A stretch of DNA of 64,000 nucleotides from Mesostigma viride. Taxonomy: Eukaryota > Streptophyta > Mesostigmatophyceae > Mesostigmatales > Mesostigmataceae. The stretch spans positions 914,660 to 978,659 of the forward strand of contig RPFO01000579.1 of the NCBI GenBank assembly GCA_009746045.1. The letters run 5' to 3'. The position numbers and the translations under genes were made by a program. The notes beneath the pieces were generated by a model. That model was not told where the DNA came from, did no database searches, and was given only the letters and a program-made list of their open reading frames with translations. Positions 19,397 through 29,840 of this stretch are shown here, in pieces. How positions within the stretch are numbered: the stretch's first letter is position 1; each line of letters begins with the position of its first letter.

Positions 19397-21193
19397 TTGA
19401 ATGTCTCTGTGTTGGTAGATAGCGGTGCGGCTAGCTCCTTTGTGAGCGAGGCCCTAGTTAGGCGTTTAGGACTAGTCCCTACCCCTCACACCAAACCTGT
19501 CACTGTTCATTATGCTGATGGTCGCACCAGTCATTCCCCGGGTACGGTGTCCCTTCCCCTGGTCATACAAGGACGTACTGTCAACCTGACGGCCACTATA
19601 GGCCCTATCACTACCGCTGATGTATTACTAGGATTAGATTGGCACCAGGATAATAAGATTACTATTAATTATGATACCATGGTCATTTGGTTTCCAGATA
19701 GCTCTTACTGGGTACCGGAACGTCATTATAGATTGGAAAATTTATCCTTGGTAGATATTACTCCTCCTACACCTGTTGATCCTCCTGTAAGACCTATACC
19801 TGAAGTATTAATGTCCAATGATGAGTTGCGTTCTGAATTAAAGGAATATGGATATTTATTATGTATGTTCCTTCAGTTAGAAGTACAGGAGATACCTATC
19901 ACTAATAATAGTGTGGATATAGATATAAACACAGTGGATACAATAGGAGTGGGATTTACTGAAAATGAAATAGTAAGATACATGGCTGTGATAGATTCCT
20001 CAAAAGTTTTTGAAGAAAAGACTCCTTCTTATCCTCCTCCTCGTTCTGTTTTACACCGTGTAGTTATCAAGGACGGTGCAGTTCCTACGCACTCTCCGAT
20101 GTATAGAATGGGCCCTACCGAGTTAAAGGAACTAAAACAGATTTTAGTGTCACTATTAGAAGCAGGATTGATAGAGCCTAGTAACTCTCCCTACTCAGCT
20201 GGTGTCCTGTTAGTTCCTAAGCCAAATGGCAAGTTTCGCCTAGTTACTGATTATAGGAAGTTGAATGATATTACTGTGAAGTCTAAATACCCTCTACCTC
20301 GTATTGATGATATATTTAATAAGGTTAAAGGTTCCACTTGTTTCACAGTACTGGATTGTGCGGATGGTTTTTGGCAGTTGCGGATAGCTCCTGAGGATTG
20401 CCATAAAACCGCCTTTGCTACCCCTTTTGGTCATTACCAGTTTAGAGTAGCGGCTATGGGACTCTGTAACTCGCCTGCCTCTTTTCAAATGTTAATGAAT
20501 GAAGTGCTTAGACCTGTTATGGGAAATTCTCACCTTCCTCAGGTGTCCTCTGATTTAAAGGATCCTTCCTTCTCCTCTGTTTCTTTATCTGAGCATGACC
20601 GTTCTTGTGCTCAAGCTTACTTAGATGATATTCTTATTTACTCTCCTGATTTTGAAACGCACCTACGTGATTTAAAGAAAGTATTAGAAATAATGGCTGA
20701 AAATTCTTTGTGGGCGCGCCGTGCTAAAGTTCGTTCGGGTAGGAGTGTCCCATTTTTAGGGCACGTTCTGTCAGATGCCGGGGTCGCTACCGACCCGGAT
20801 AAAACTAAGTCAATTCAGGAATGGCCTACTCCTACCGACGTTAAAGGTGTACGTAGTTTTCTAGGAATTGCTTCTTACTATAGGCGTTTTATCCCGCGTT
20901 TCGCAACTATAGCAGCCCCTATTAATCATTTATTAAAGAAGGATATCCCCTTTGTTTGGAGTAGTGAATGTCAGTCGGCTTTTCAGTGTCTAAAATCCCT
21001 ACTCCTTTCCCCTCCTGTACTCATCCTACCGGATACTACTAAACCCTTTGTTGTAGCTACAGATGCTAGTAAGGTAGCTATAGGGGCGTCCTTCTCCAGG
21101 ATCAGGGTCAGGGCTTACAGCCAATTGAGTATATCTCTAGGACAATGCTCCCTGCGGAGCGTAACTATCCCGTACACCAGCAGGAACTCTTAG
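19397..21193 (+). pseudogene. Gypsy A pol: protease and reverse transcriptase
   Basis: A 598-codon frame. The retropepsin starts at once with SVLVDSGAASSFV (catalytic Asp) and has VLLGLDW about 70 residues on. A linker leads into the RT: FTVLDCADGFWQL holds the first catalytic Asp and YLDDILIYS the YxDD pair. The thumb/connection (GVRSFLGIASYYRRFIPRF) is intact. The frame is lost in RNase H after VATDASKVAIG, where comparison with Gypsy B (GGGGG against GGGG here, near 21085-21088) shows a one-base deletion; the correct frame continues from 21145. Codons are mostly A/T-ending. Confidence 0.9.
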
Positions 21194-22599
21194 CGGTGGT
21201 GTATTGTTGCCACGCGTGGCAGCACTTTCTTAAAGGTGCTCAATTTGATGTCTGCCTGAATGAACCCTGTGAGCTAGATCCTTATAGGTTAGTTATCCAA
21301 ACGGATCACCGTCCCCTTACCCATCTTCTCTCCCAACCCAACCTTACCCCTCGGCAAGCGCGCTGGATGGAATTTTTAGCACAGTTTTCCCCTTTTAAAC
21401 TTCAGTATGTTAAGGGTGTAGATAACATAGTACCAGATGCACTCTCTCGTCGTGCAGATTACTCCTTTTTCGAGGACCTTGATGTTCTCAATACTACTCT
21501 AGTTCCTACTACTATGGGTGTAACCCCTTATGGTGAACTACCTGATGATGAATCCTATGCCTACCTCTTTCATACAGCTGTTCGCATGCCTGATCTCCTT
21601 TCTCACGTAGGACTCTCTCTCCCGTGTGAGGCCCTTCCCGTGGCCTCGGTGGGGGGGGAGGGGAAAAATAAAATTTCTATACCGCTTAGCCATATAGCGA
21701 CTAGGTCAGGAAAGTCTTATGAAAACATAGTCCCTCTAGGACCTCCCCTTCTCTTTGGCAAGGCGGTAGGAGATCTCTTTAAACCTGTTCTGGATACCTC
21801 TGTAGCGATGCCTACCTCTGATCTTGAACGCCTTATTAGTAGATTTACGGCCACTGAGCCGGAAGCATTAGCTGCCATTGCTGCACATCCCCAACAATTA
21901 GGCAAGCACCCTTGTAAATTTGTAGGTGGGTTTTTATATGTGCAGATAGCAGATTCTCCCCCTCAATGGCGCCTGTATGTCCCTCCTATCTGTCGCTCCT
22001 CCTTGCTCTTTGAGTTGCATGACTTAGCTGCTCATCAGGGTGGTAAACGGGTACGGGACCTAGTAGCCCGCTCTTATTACTGGCCTTCCCTTTATAAGGA
22101 TGTAGATGAGTATGTTAGAACTTGTCAATCTTGCCAGGAGATGAAACCCAATAACGTAGGACAGATAGCAGAACCTAGGACCTTGCCTGACCCCATCATG
22201 CCGTGGGATTCTATCATGATGGATTTTGTAGGACCTTTTAGAAAGAATGATAGGGGCAATGCCCAGATCCTTGTGTTCATAGATCGTTTTACTCGTATGT
22301 GCCATCTCGTGCCGTGTCCTTTAGAACTCACAGCACGTGATTGCGCACGCCTATACCTCAATAATGTATACAGATATCATGGTTTGAGTAGGCAGTTTAT
22401 TAGTGATAAGGATAAGTTATTTACCTCAGATTTTTGGCAGCAGTTTTTCGCTGCCATCGGTACCAAGGTTACCTACGGTACTGCCTACCACTCCTCCTCC
22501 TCTCATTTAGTAGAGCGTCTTAATAGGGTAGTGAAGAAGCGCTTAGGCACTATGTTAATGGCTCGGGAAGTGATTGGGAGGATTATTTATGTTTGGTAG
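21145..22599 (+). pseudogene. Gypsy A pol: RNase H and integrase
   Basis: This continues pol after the deletion in RNase H. RNase H motifs are HQQELLAVVY and QTDHRPL. The integrase follows, with an HHCC finger (ELHDLAAHQGGKR, then CQSCQEMK) and a DDE core: IMMDFVGPF, FISDKDKLF and SSSHLVERLNR. The frame ends at 22597-22599 through another indel; the true frame (SDWEDYLCLVEFSLNN) resumes one base off. Confidence 0.9.
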
Positions 22600-23332
22600 A
22601 GTTCTCCCTCAACAATTGTCCCCAAGCTGCGCATGGATATACGCCCTTCTTCTAGATACTGGTAGACAGCCTCTTACCCCTACCTCTCTCTTAGCTAGTC
22701 CTCTACGGGACAAGGATGATGTGTCCCGAGATACTGTAGAAGGTGTACAGTCCTTACTAGATAGAATGAAAACTGCTCATGACCACGCGATCTCAGGGTA
22801 CCAAAAAGCTCAGTCTAAGTACCTTGCTAGGTTGCGTGCCTCCTTAGATAGAAGAGCACCTGAGATAGAAATAGGAGATCTAGTATTAGTAGAAGGCCCC
22901 CGTGTTGGCCGTTTTGCTCATAAGTTTGAAGCAGAACTTAAGGTCAAACTTAGGCCCGCCTTCTTAGGACCCTTCCATGTGTTGTCTAGAGTAGGAAATT
23001 TCTTATATAAAGTCGATATCCCTACCTCTTGGCAGACACATTCAAACACCTTCCATAGAAGCCAGCTGAAACTGTACCACCCTAGTACGTTCGCTGGTAG
23101 AGAGCTAGCGCCTGCCCCTTTAGAGCATAACCCTGACACTGGGGAAGTAGAAGACGAAGTAGAAAGCATCGTGGCCCATAGAGATATCAAAAAGGGCCGC
23201 GGTACCCAGCGTCAGTATAAAGTGAAGTGGATGTATGCTCGTAGTGAAGTAGATAAGGTCTGGTATACGGAGAGTGAGCTAGATGGGTGTAGTCGCCTGC
23301 TGCAGGAATATAAAACCCTGCACAAGCTCTAG
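22574..23332 (+). pseudogene. Gypsy A integrase C-terminus and chromodomain
   Basis: It carries the GPY/F-like region (KLRPAFLGPFHVLSRVGNFL) and a terminal chromodomain (EVESIVAHRDIKKGRG, QYKVKWMY, VWYTESELDGC). Chromodomain gypsy elements (chromoviruses) use this module to target chromatin. A further indel lies near 22655 (FF stop against FLDTGRQ). The domain ends at 23332 and the third ORF begins 77 bp later. Confidence 0.88.
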
Positions 23333-23408
23333 TTGTAGACCTTCTCCTCTCTTATGTTATGTCTGCTGTCGACGGGTGGTTGGTTGTCCCCTCCCCTCCG
23401 CAGCCGTC

Positions 23409-25732
23409 ATGTCAGAGCCTACCCCTCCGGCTGAGAGCCCGCTGCCGTCCCTGCCCCTACCGGACCCTGAGCTGTACTTCGAGGCCCTTCCGGGCCGCTG
23501 GGTGTCACGGTCCAGTTTCCGGGTGGCATCGTGCAGCCGGCCCTCCAGGCCCAACATGCGGGTTTAGTCAGGGCTGCTCTCTTCGGGGTCACGTGGTACG
23601 GTCCCTCCCCTGCTGAACCGCACCAGCTTGTTTTGCACGGGTTCGACGATGCCGGGCACTGTTTGCTAGAATGTGGCTCCAGCTGTCCAGCCTTGGGACA
23701 GATAGCTGCGGTTCTCCAGTGCCCCAGGGTGTTTTCCTACCTTTCTACCCCTGTGGGCCGCTCCTGCCTACGGGATGTGTTCCCCTGGCTTCCGGCCGAG
23801 GGTGATGCGGAAATAGATGAGAACCCCTGCGACCTTCTACGGGCAGTAGAGTTCATGGAGATAGCAGACCAGACAGCGGGCGTAGGATTGGGCGACCCTA
23901 CTCCTACGGACGCGCCGGTAGAGGCACAGTATTCTCCTGAGTATTCGGCCTCCCCTGCGGCGTCCTCCTCTTCAGTGTCGGCGCCTTCCCCTGTCCCGTC
24001 TTCACCGAGGTCGGTCCTGTGCGCATCGGTGGAGCCTACCCCTTTGGGCTCTGGTCGTGAGCCTGATCCTCTTTCGGCGACAGTTTCTGCGATGCAGGCG
24101 CAGATCCAGTCCCTGACGGCGGCCTTCGGGGCCTTCATGGCGGCCCAGGCGCACGCTCCAGCCACGCCAGGTGGGGTGTCTGCCGCAGCTGTGCCCCCTT
24201 CCCCTTCGGTCGCCTCGACGTCTACGGGTCCGTCTGTGCCGCGCGAGCCCTCGGCGGCTGCGGTTCCCTCTGTTGCTGCGGCTCCTACGCCTTCGGCTAC
24301 CTCTGCGCCTGCTACTGACGTACCTGCGCCTCGGCGCGAGTCCGCCGTCCCAGCGGCCGCGCCCGTCGCCGCCGCGTCCGAGCCGCCCACCACGTCAGCG
24401 CCGCCCTCGCGGGGTTTCTTCAGCGACCCGGGCGGTCTTCCCAGGCTTTGGGAGGGCGGTCCTCCGCAGAGGATCCCGGTGCCTGACTGGAGCTTAGACG
24501 GTAACCAGTCGTATGCCGGATTGCCTGTCCCCACGGGCCCTATTTTCAACATGTGGCCTGGTGGTGCTCCGCCCCCAGAGACCGGCGCGCCAGCTGCGGA
24601 GGCGGGTCCGTCGCGACCCCCTGCGGCATCGGGTCCGACGCGGCCCCCTGTTGTACCGGCGCCGTCTGCGTCTGTGCCGGTTCCTACCCCTTCGTCGGCC
24701 CCTGTCCCTTCGGCCCCGCGGTCTTTGGCTGCGGTTGTTCGGTCCAGTGGCTCTGACCCTCGCGCCACCCGCGCTGCCGATTCCCTTCGGGAGTTGTCAG
24801 AGGGCGATCGGGATCGGGCCCCTTCTGTGGTGCATGCGACTCCGGAGTCGCGCGACACGCCTGTCTTTGGGTACGGTATGTCTGCGCTCGCCTGCCGCCA
24901 GTGTGACCTGCCGCGCGCCTCCGCCGAGCTTGCCATTTCGCCCATGTCCTACGGGTTCTCCCAGGTGTGTCGGGCGCCGCGGGACCGTGGCCTACCAGTT
25001 GAGACTGATCGGCCTCCTTTCGATATGGTTATTTTAGCTGATCCGGTGTTCCAGGGTGAGATCCTGGTTCGGCGCGTCCTGTATCGCTGGGCTAGGCGCC
25101 ACAATGACTTGGACACCTACGGCGGGTTCCAGTGGGCTTACCCTCCGCCTCTGGGCATTATGGCCTCAGATGCCCTTACGGTAGAGTTTCCTGCGGTGCC
25201 GGGTGCCACGTACAGCACGGTCCTTCAGCCCATCCTAGAGTGGGATGCCCGTCGTCCAGCGCCCATCCCGGGCCAGGGTTTGGACTCTCGGGGTCATCCT
25301 CCTCCCCGGGCTAGCGACTACCTCGAGACGTTCGGGTCGCGACAGTGTGCCCGTCGGTGGCGCTCCCGTGAGATTCGGCATATCCGGTTGTGGCCGTCCA
25401 ACGTGGAGCCCCTGGTAGATCTGTTTTTCCCGACGGGTATGCGCCCTCGGATCCGGTACCATCGCCTGCTCCTGCGGGCTCTCTGCCTGATCGCGGTAGA
25501 GCCTTTCCTACGCCTCTTTGCCTGTGGTTTCCTGGACTGGGCCCGGGGCCAGGTCGTTCTTACGCAGCATAGGTATTACTGGGCCTTCCTGGGTCTTTTT
25601 CCTGACGGCGTGTGGGCCGATGTTTTCCTCACTGTAGATAGGCACGACAATGCTGAGGATGTGTCTCACTACCAGGCGTACCTGGATGTCCTGCTGGCCT
25701 CCCGTGGTACCTACCAGACGGATGGCCATTAG
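23409..25732 (+). CDS. Gypsy A ORF3: additional protein of unknown function
   Basis: It starts at ATG 23409 (MSEPTPPAESPLPS); a single frameshift near 23530 leads into a 733-codon frame. The first 100 residues contain a cysteine cluster (CLLECGSSC, then QCPRVF) and FPWLP. A long Pro/Ala/Ser/Thr-rich stretch (about residues 110-440) looks disordered. The last 290 residues look globular: an Arg-rich segment (RRWRSREIRHIRLWP), HRYYWAFLGLFPDGVW, then DRHDNAEDVSHYQAYLD. The C-terminal block aligns with Gypsy B ORF3 (HPQYLAGFLSMWPRGTWVEL, GRHKMSPYQMAF). I saw no signal peptide, transmembrane helix or glycosylation-rich ectodomain expected of an envelope. The position is that of env. Function unknown. 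Confidence 0.75.
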
Positions 25733-26090
25733 ATAGAGGGCCTTAGGCCCGACCTGAGGGTGTTGTCCCTCCGGTATATAGAGTCGCCCTCACGTTCTGG
25801 CCAGTTGACTGGTCGTTCTTGGTCCTTGGTACTGATTTGTTTACTCTGTGTGTCCTGCCCAGTGCCGTTCCCCCCGGCAAGGACTTTGTTCCAGGCAGTT
25901 AGGGGAACCTACCACCAGGCTTGGTGCTGGCTAACCCTACACCTCCCGGCGTGGTGGTGGAGACCGAGTTAATACGTTGGTGCCTTGTATCTTGGATGGC
26001 TGCCGATTGTGTTGGTGTGTGCTGGGTGCATTAGGTTTCCTACCCCTTGTTTTCCTCCCTGTGCGTAGGGAGAGGGCTCCCTACCTTTGT
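25733..26090 (+). other. 3' untranslated part of Gypsy A
   Basis: Non-coding sequence between ORF3 and the polypurine tract. It has no substantial frame. Confidence 0.6.
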
Positions 26091-26101
26091 GGGGGGGGAG
26101 G
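26091..26101 (+). other. Polypurine tract of Gypsy A
   Basis: GGGGGGGGAGG directly abuts the 3' LTR, as needed for plus-strand priming. The same tract precedes the Gypsy B 3' LTR. Confidence 0.85.
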
Positions 26102-26672
26102 TGTTACGTCGCGTAACAATTCGTTGTAGTTACGGACGTAAATTAGGTCTTTTGCCTCGGTTGTCCCTAGGTTTACGTGTAGCTCCTACCGGGACACTAT
26201 TGTCCTCGTAACAGTACCGTGGTACATTGGGTGCCTTTGGGGCGCCGCGCCGCGTACTTTACTAGTGGTCCTGATCCTTTGGTAGAATGTAGTGGACCAG
26301 CGTGCATCTGTAGATGTAGTGGACCAGCGTGCATCTGTAGGCGAGGGCCATGTCGGCCCGAGCGTGTTGGACCGTTGGTGACCATTTATGCACGTTCTAC
26401 CCCTCGTGTGTGCACTCGGCGTGTGTTAAATGAATTAACACATTTAGGCTTGGGTCACGGCAGTGTAGTTGTGTTTCCTTCCTCTATTCCTGGAGTAAAC
26501 GGGTTGTGTCAATGGCTTATGGCGTATTATAGCAACACTTACGTTAATGCATTGAGATCTGGATCGTCTCGTTCGTCTTTCGCTAGGGGTTTAACTAGAG
26601 GTGGCTTGACTAGTTTAGGTAGCATCAGGCCAGGTAGAGGTAGAGGTAGTGGTAGATATCCAAGACGTAACA
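26102..26672 (+). repeat. Gypsy A 3' LTR
   Basis: 571 bp. It differs from the 5' LTR mainly in the last 170 bp (for example GTGTCAATGG against TGTAAATGG). It is followed by the TGTGG duplication. Confidence 0.95.
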
Positions 26673-26836
26673 TGTGGCAGCGTTGTGGCCTCGCTCGTTT
26701 GCAGTCTTCCCCCTCTGTGCAACCACGCCAGCATTGGCGTACTTTCCACGAGGCCATAGGGCATTGAAACGTTTCAGGAACTCGCGATACACCTTGTCGG
26801 CATTGTCAGCATGCGTCGGGGAAGTGTACTCCGGCG
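26673..26836 (-). pseudogene. Transposase-like gene, exon 3 (5' part)
   Basis: The exon starts after CTGAG (AG at 26838-26837). Phase 1 from the previous exon joins to read APEYTSPTHADNADKVYREF. It includes the segment up to the Gypsy A target site, after which reading continues at 15844. An in-frame TGA just upstream of the acceptor supports the exon boundary. Confidence 0.6.
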
Positions 26837-27059
26837 CTCAGTACCATCTCCGTCCACTGCGATGAAAGCAAACATGAGCAATATTACATTGAAAGCACGT
26901 TTCCAGCCAGTGGGGTTTACAATGCGATTATAATATATATGTTTGACTCATGGGGCTTGTAGGTAAAAACCTAAAACAGCTCACACATCATGAAGTGACA
27001 TGTCTATTCAAGTGCACATGATGTAGCATACGGGGAATGTTAGGTTGGCAAGGTCTTAC

Positions 27060-27490
27060 CACGCAAAGGTCCCGCACCATTTGAGCAGTGCCTCGAACGC
27101 GCTGCATGGGGAGGCCGTGCGTTAGGTTCTTTGGCAGACTCCCGCACTCGAAGAATCCATTCCATGGCATGTGGTACCATCGGCAGGCACTGCAGGAACT
27201 GCATGGCCTTGAAGAAAGGGTATTGGGTGAACGGGTTCTTGGGCAATGCGGCCCTTCCGCTGGTGGTGGGCCACGCTCTCGCATATGCATCACATTCCCG
27301 GATCTCATCGGATTTCAGGAGCCGGGTGCAGATGAAAATGAAGACGGTTTTGATGATCCCCAAGCACAGCAAGTGAAAGATCTCAATGGGAAACTGTCGA
27401 AACCTGTCCCAGTGCCTGAGACCCTGCCATACGGAGGGACGGCTGTGCTTAATACCGTGCTCCGCCTCCGCCTCCTTCGCGAGCTTGGCC
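27060..27490 (-). pseudogene. Transposase-like gene, exon 2
   Basis: The exon runs from acceptor TTTTCCAG (27492-27491) to donor GTAAGA at 27059. It reads RHWDRFRQFPIEIFHLLCLGI, then SGRAALPKNPFTQYPFFKAM. The FPIEIFHLL-GIIK stretch aligns in style with the DxxH motif of CACTA/Plavaka-type transposases, with Glu where Asp is usual. Introns on both sides (27839-27491 and 27059-26837) have matching phases. Confidence 0.7.
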
Positions 27491-27839
27491 CTGGAAAACG
27501 CAATGTGTGGGATGGAAGGCACAAAGTTTCACAATCGGGATACGTCAAAGCATGCAGACCTTGTGGAATGGTCTACGAAAGCTTGGCAGATATCCGAACC
27601 ACCACGGCAGACCTTATGCTACAGACCATCTGTGCACGGTCAGACCTTGTTGCTGCCACACACACAATTGATGACTGCACACAGGGCGGCGTTGCTTTCC
27701 TCCCGCTGGACCTGGGTACCATCCGCCATGCATGCATGGTGCGGTGTGAATGGGTCTACATAAGACTGGTAGATGCAACGTGGGGTGCTACCAGACCAAT
27801 TGTGTTATATAGCATGGAGTTCATGTAGGGTTAACTTAC

Positions 27840-28569
27840 TTCTCACGAGCCGTCAGTCCCTCACGCTCCATGGTTGCGCACACAGCTCGGTGGCCCTCCT
27901 CCGTACGCAGCTCAAGCACCACTTCGGTGTGCCCCCAGAACTCGGAGTGGAGAGTACAAAAGCCGCAGCCATGATTGCTGCCAGACGCCATGAGCCCCAT
28001 CTCTGCAAACCGCGCCCCGGAATCTAGCAGCCAAAAAAAGGGTACTCTGACCTCCATCCACGACACAACACCGGTCAGAGGGTCTGCCATTTCCATGGCC
28101 ACCCCTTGCTGCAGTGGGCGGATCTCGTTATCCAGCAGCCACTTGTTGAAGGCATCCGCATCCACATGCTTTGGCCTCAGCGTGACCACGTGATTGCGGG
28201 CAGCCGATCGATCCAGTGTTAGGATCCTGAACTGATACGACAACACATCGGCATCCGTATTGTCAGTGATCTTGAAGCTATCCATCCAAAGCACGATTGG
28301 GATCACAACGACGGGCAAGCCCAGCCGCGGGCGGGCCTGACACTTGCGGAGGGGGCCCTTCTGCCAGTCCCTGAAATCACCTATGGGCTGCATCAAAGGG
28401 TGGCCATGGGGATCCCTTAGATCATTCCCATCAGCATCTGTTTCCACGATGCCCCCGGTCGTGACTCCGTATGTCCGTGACAAGAAGTAGTCGTGTTTCC
28501 CAACTGCGCCCTCTTGCTCTATTTCCGCGAAGTCTTCTTCAGAGTGAACCCTGATATGGCGCTTGTAGG
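27840..28569 (-). pseudogene. Transposase-like gene, exon 1 (3' part)
   Basis: Coding sequence left of the palindromic insertion; it includes one GTAGG copy (28565-28569). It reads KRHIRVHSEEDF, VIPIVLWMDSFKITDN (candidate first catalytic Asp) and NHGCGFCTLHS (zinc-finger-like CX2C). A consensus donor GTAAGT starts at 27839. Confidence 0.7.
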
Positions 28570-28570
28570 A

Positions 28571-28646
28571 GTTATATACAACGATTCCTTACGGAATCGA
28601 TACTAAGCGCTTAGTATCGATTCCGCAAGGAATCGTTGTATATAAC
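28571..28646. repeat. 76-bp palindrome, left end
   Basis: Near-perfect palindrome with the TACTAAGCGCTTAGTA centre and GTTATATAC/GTATATAAC ends. Confidence 0.9.
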
Positions 28647-28689
28647 TAAAACTTTTGCTTGCGCCGGCAAGGCTAAGGCCGATACTAGT

Positions 28690-28800
28690 CGGGTCATCGA
28701 ATTGGCTATTCGATTATCGAAGTTGCCTATTCGACCATCGAACTTTCCTATTCGATTATCGAATTTTCCTTATTCGATTGTCGAAATTTCCTATTCGACG
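28690..28800. repeat. CTATTCGA-type short tandem repeat in the left arm
   Basis: About five irregular units of roughly 22 bp (CTATTCGATTATCGAA and variants). The mirror copy is in the right arm near 29597-29705. Each unit is itself partly palindromic. Confidence 0.7.
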
Positions 28801-29118
28801 GGGGGTCAGAGGCCAGCGGCCTATCATACTCGGTGCCCAGCGAGCCACCGAACTAGGCCTAGTCGATTATAGCGAGACATCGCGTGGAAATTAGCCGATT
28901 TCGGGGACTTAGCCGATTTTCGGAGCGACGTCGAACAACACAGATGATTAGCCGGTTGAGCACATCATATCAGTCGAATAGCTAGTGCTAGTACTCCGCC
29001 TATTCAGCGGAGAGCACTTGCCTTTTTTCGATTAACATAGCACATTAGGTCGAACGATTAGCGTCCGCAACGTTATTCGCATGCCTAGGCGAAAAATCCA
29101 CCCCCGGAACGATCCTAG

Positions 29119-29135
29119 CGGGATTCGAACCCGGG
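29119..29135 (-). promoter_or_regulatory. Pol III B-box-like motif (left arm)
   Basis: The minus strand reads CCGGGTTCGAATCCCGC, a perfect GGTTCGAATCC B box in tRNA T-arm context. No complete tRNA can be folded around it. Confidence 0.6.
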
Positions 29136-29160
29136 ATGCTGGCGTGTCGCAACAGTCTTA

Positions 29161-29236
29161 GTTATATACATCGATTCCTTACGGAATCGATACTAAGCGC
29201 TTAGTGTCGATTCCGTAAGGAATCGATGTATATAAC
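29161..29236. repeat. 76-bp palindrome, centre
   Basis: Central copy, flanked by CTTA and TAAG. It lies between the two B-box motifs, as in the other nested-palindrome element. Confidence 0.9.
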
Positions 29237-29262
29237 TAAGACTGTTGCGACACGCCAGCATC

Positions 29263-29279
29263 CCGGGTTCGAATCCCGC
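29263..29279 (+). promoter_or_regulatory. Pol III B-box-like motif (right arm)
   Basis: Mirror image of the motif at 29119-29135. Confidence 0.6.
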
Positions 29280-29749
29280 TAGGATCGTTCCGGGGGTGGA
29301 TTTTTCGCCTAGTAATGCGAATAACGTTGCGGACGCCAATCGTTCGGCCTAATGTGCTATGTTAATCGAAAAAGGCAAGTGCTCTCCGCTGAATAGGCGG
29401 AGTACTAGCGCTAGCTATTCGACTGATATGATGTGCTCAACCGGCTAATCATCTGTGTTGTTCGACGTCGCTCCGAAAATCGGCTAAGTCCCCGAAATCG
29501 GCTAATTTCCACGCGATGTCTCGCTATAATCGACTAGGCCTAGTTCGGTGGCTCGCTGGGCACCGAGTATGATAGGCCGCTGGCCTCTGACCCCCCGTCG
29601 AATAGGAAATTTCGACAATCGAATAAGGAAAATTCGATAATCGAATAGGAAAGTTCGATGGTCGAATAGGCAACTTCGATAATCGAATAGCCAATTCGAT
29701 GACCCGACTAGTATCGGCCTTAGCCTTGCCGGCGCAAGCAAAAGTTTTA

Positions 29750-29824
29750 GTTATATACATCGATTCCTTACGGAATCGATACTAAGCGCTTAGTGTCGAT
29801 TCCGCAGGAATCGATGTATATAAC
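29750..29824. repeat. 76-bp palindrome, right end
   Basis: Right-hand copy, one base shorter (TTCCGCAGG against TTCCGCAAGG). Confidence 0.9.
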
Positions 29825-29840
29825 TTCGATGTATATAACT

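Larger units (their letters stand above)
15850..26672 (+). mobile_element. Gypsy A: full-length chromodomain Ty3/gypsy element, TSD TGTGG
   Basis: A complete LTR element of 10.8 kb with LTRs at 15850-16418 and 26102-26672 that differ at roughly a dozen positions (about 98% identical by eye). The termini are canonical TG...CA and the direct duplications are TGTGG (15845-15849 and 26673-26677). The internal order is primer site, viroplasmin-like ORF, gag, protease, RT, RNase H, integrase, chromodomain, a third ORF, then a polypurine tract. Several single-base frameshifts break gag, RNase H and the integrase end, so this copy is probably dead. It inserted into an exon of the transposase-like gene. 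Confidence 0.95.
28570..29840. mobile_element. 1.27-kb nested-palindrome element, TSD GTAGG
   Basis: It inserted into exon 1 of the transposase-like gene and is flanked by GTAGG (28565-28569 and 29841-29845). The ends are AGTTATATAC and GTATATAACT. Three 76-bp palindromes lie at 28571-28646, 29161-29236 and 29750-29824. They separate two arms (28647-29160 and 29237-29749) that are inverted copies of each other, so the entire element is one giant hairpin. A 16-bp partial repeat of the end (29825-29840) follows the last palindrome. Removing it with one TSD copy restores the reading frame exactly (acc tac aag cgc). It has no ORF for a transposase. The architecture matches the element at 9886-12203, although the sequences differ. 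Confidence 0.9.

Noticed and set aside
23409-25732. Envelope glycoprotein call for gypsy ORF3
   Set aside because: Position fits, but there is no signal peptide, membrane helix or cleavage site; the middle is disordered and Pro-rich.
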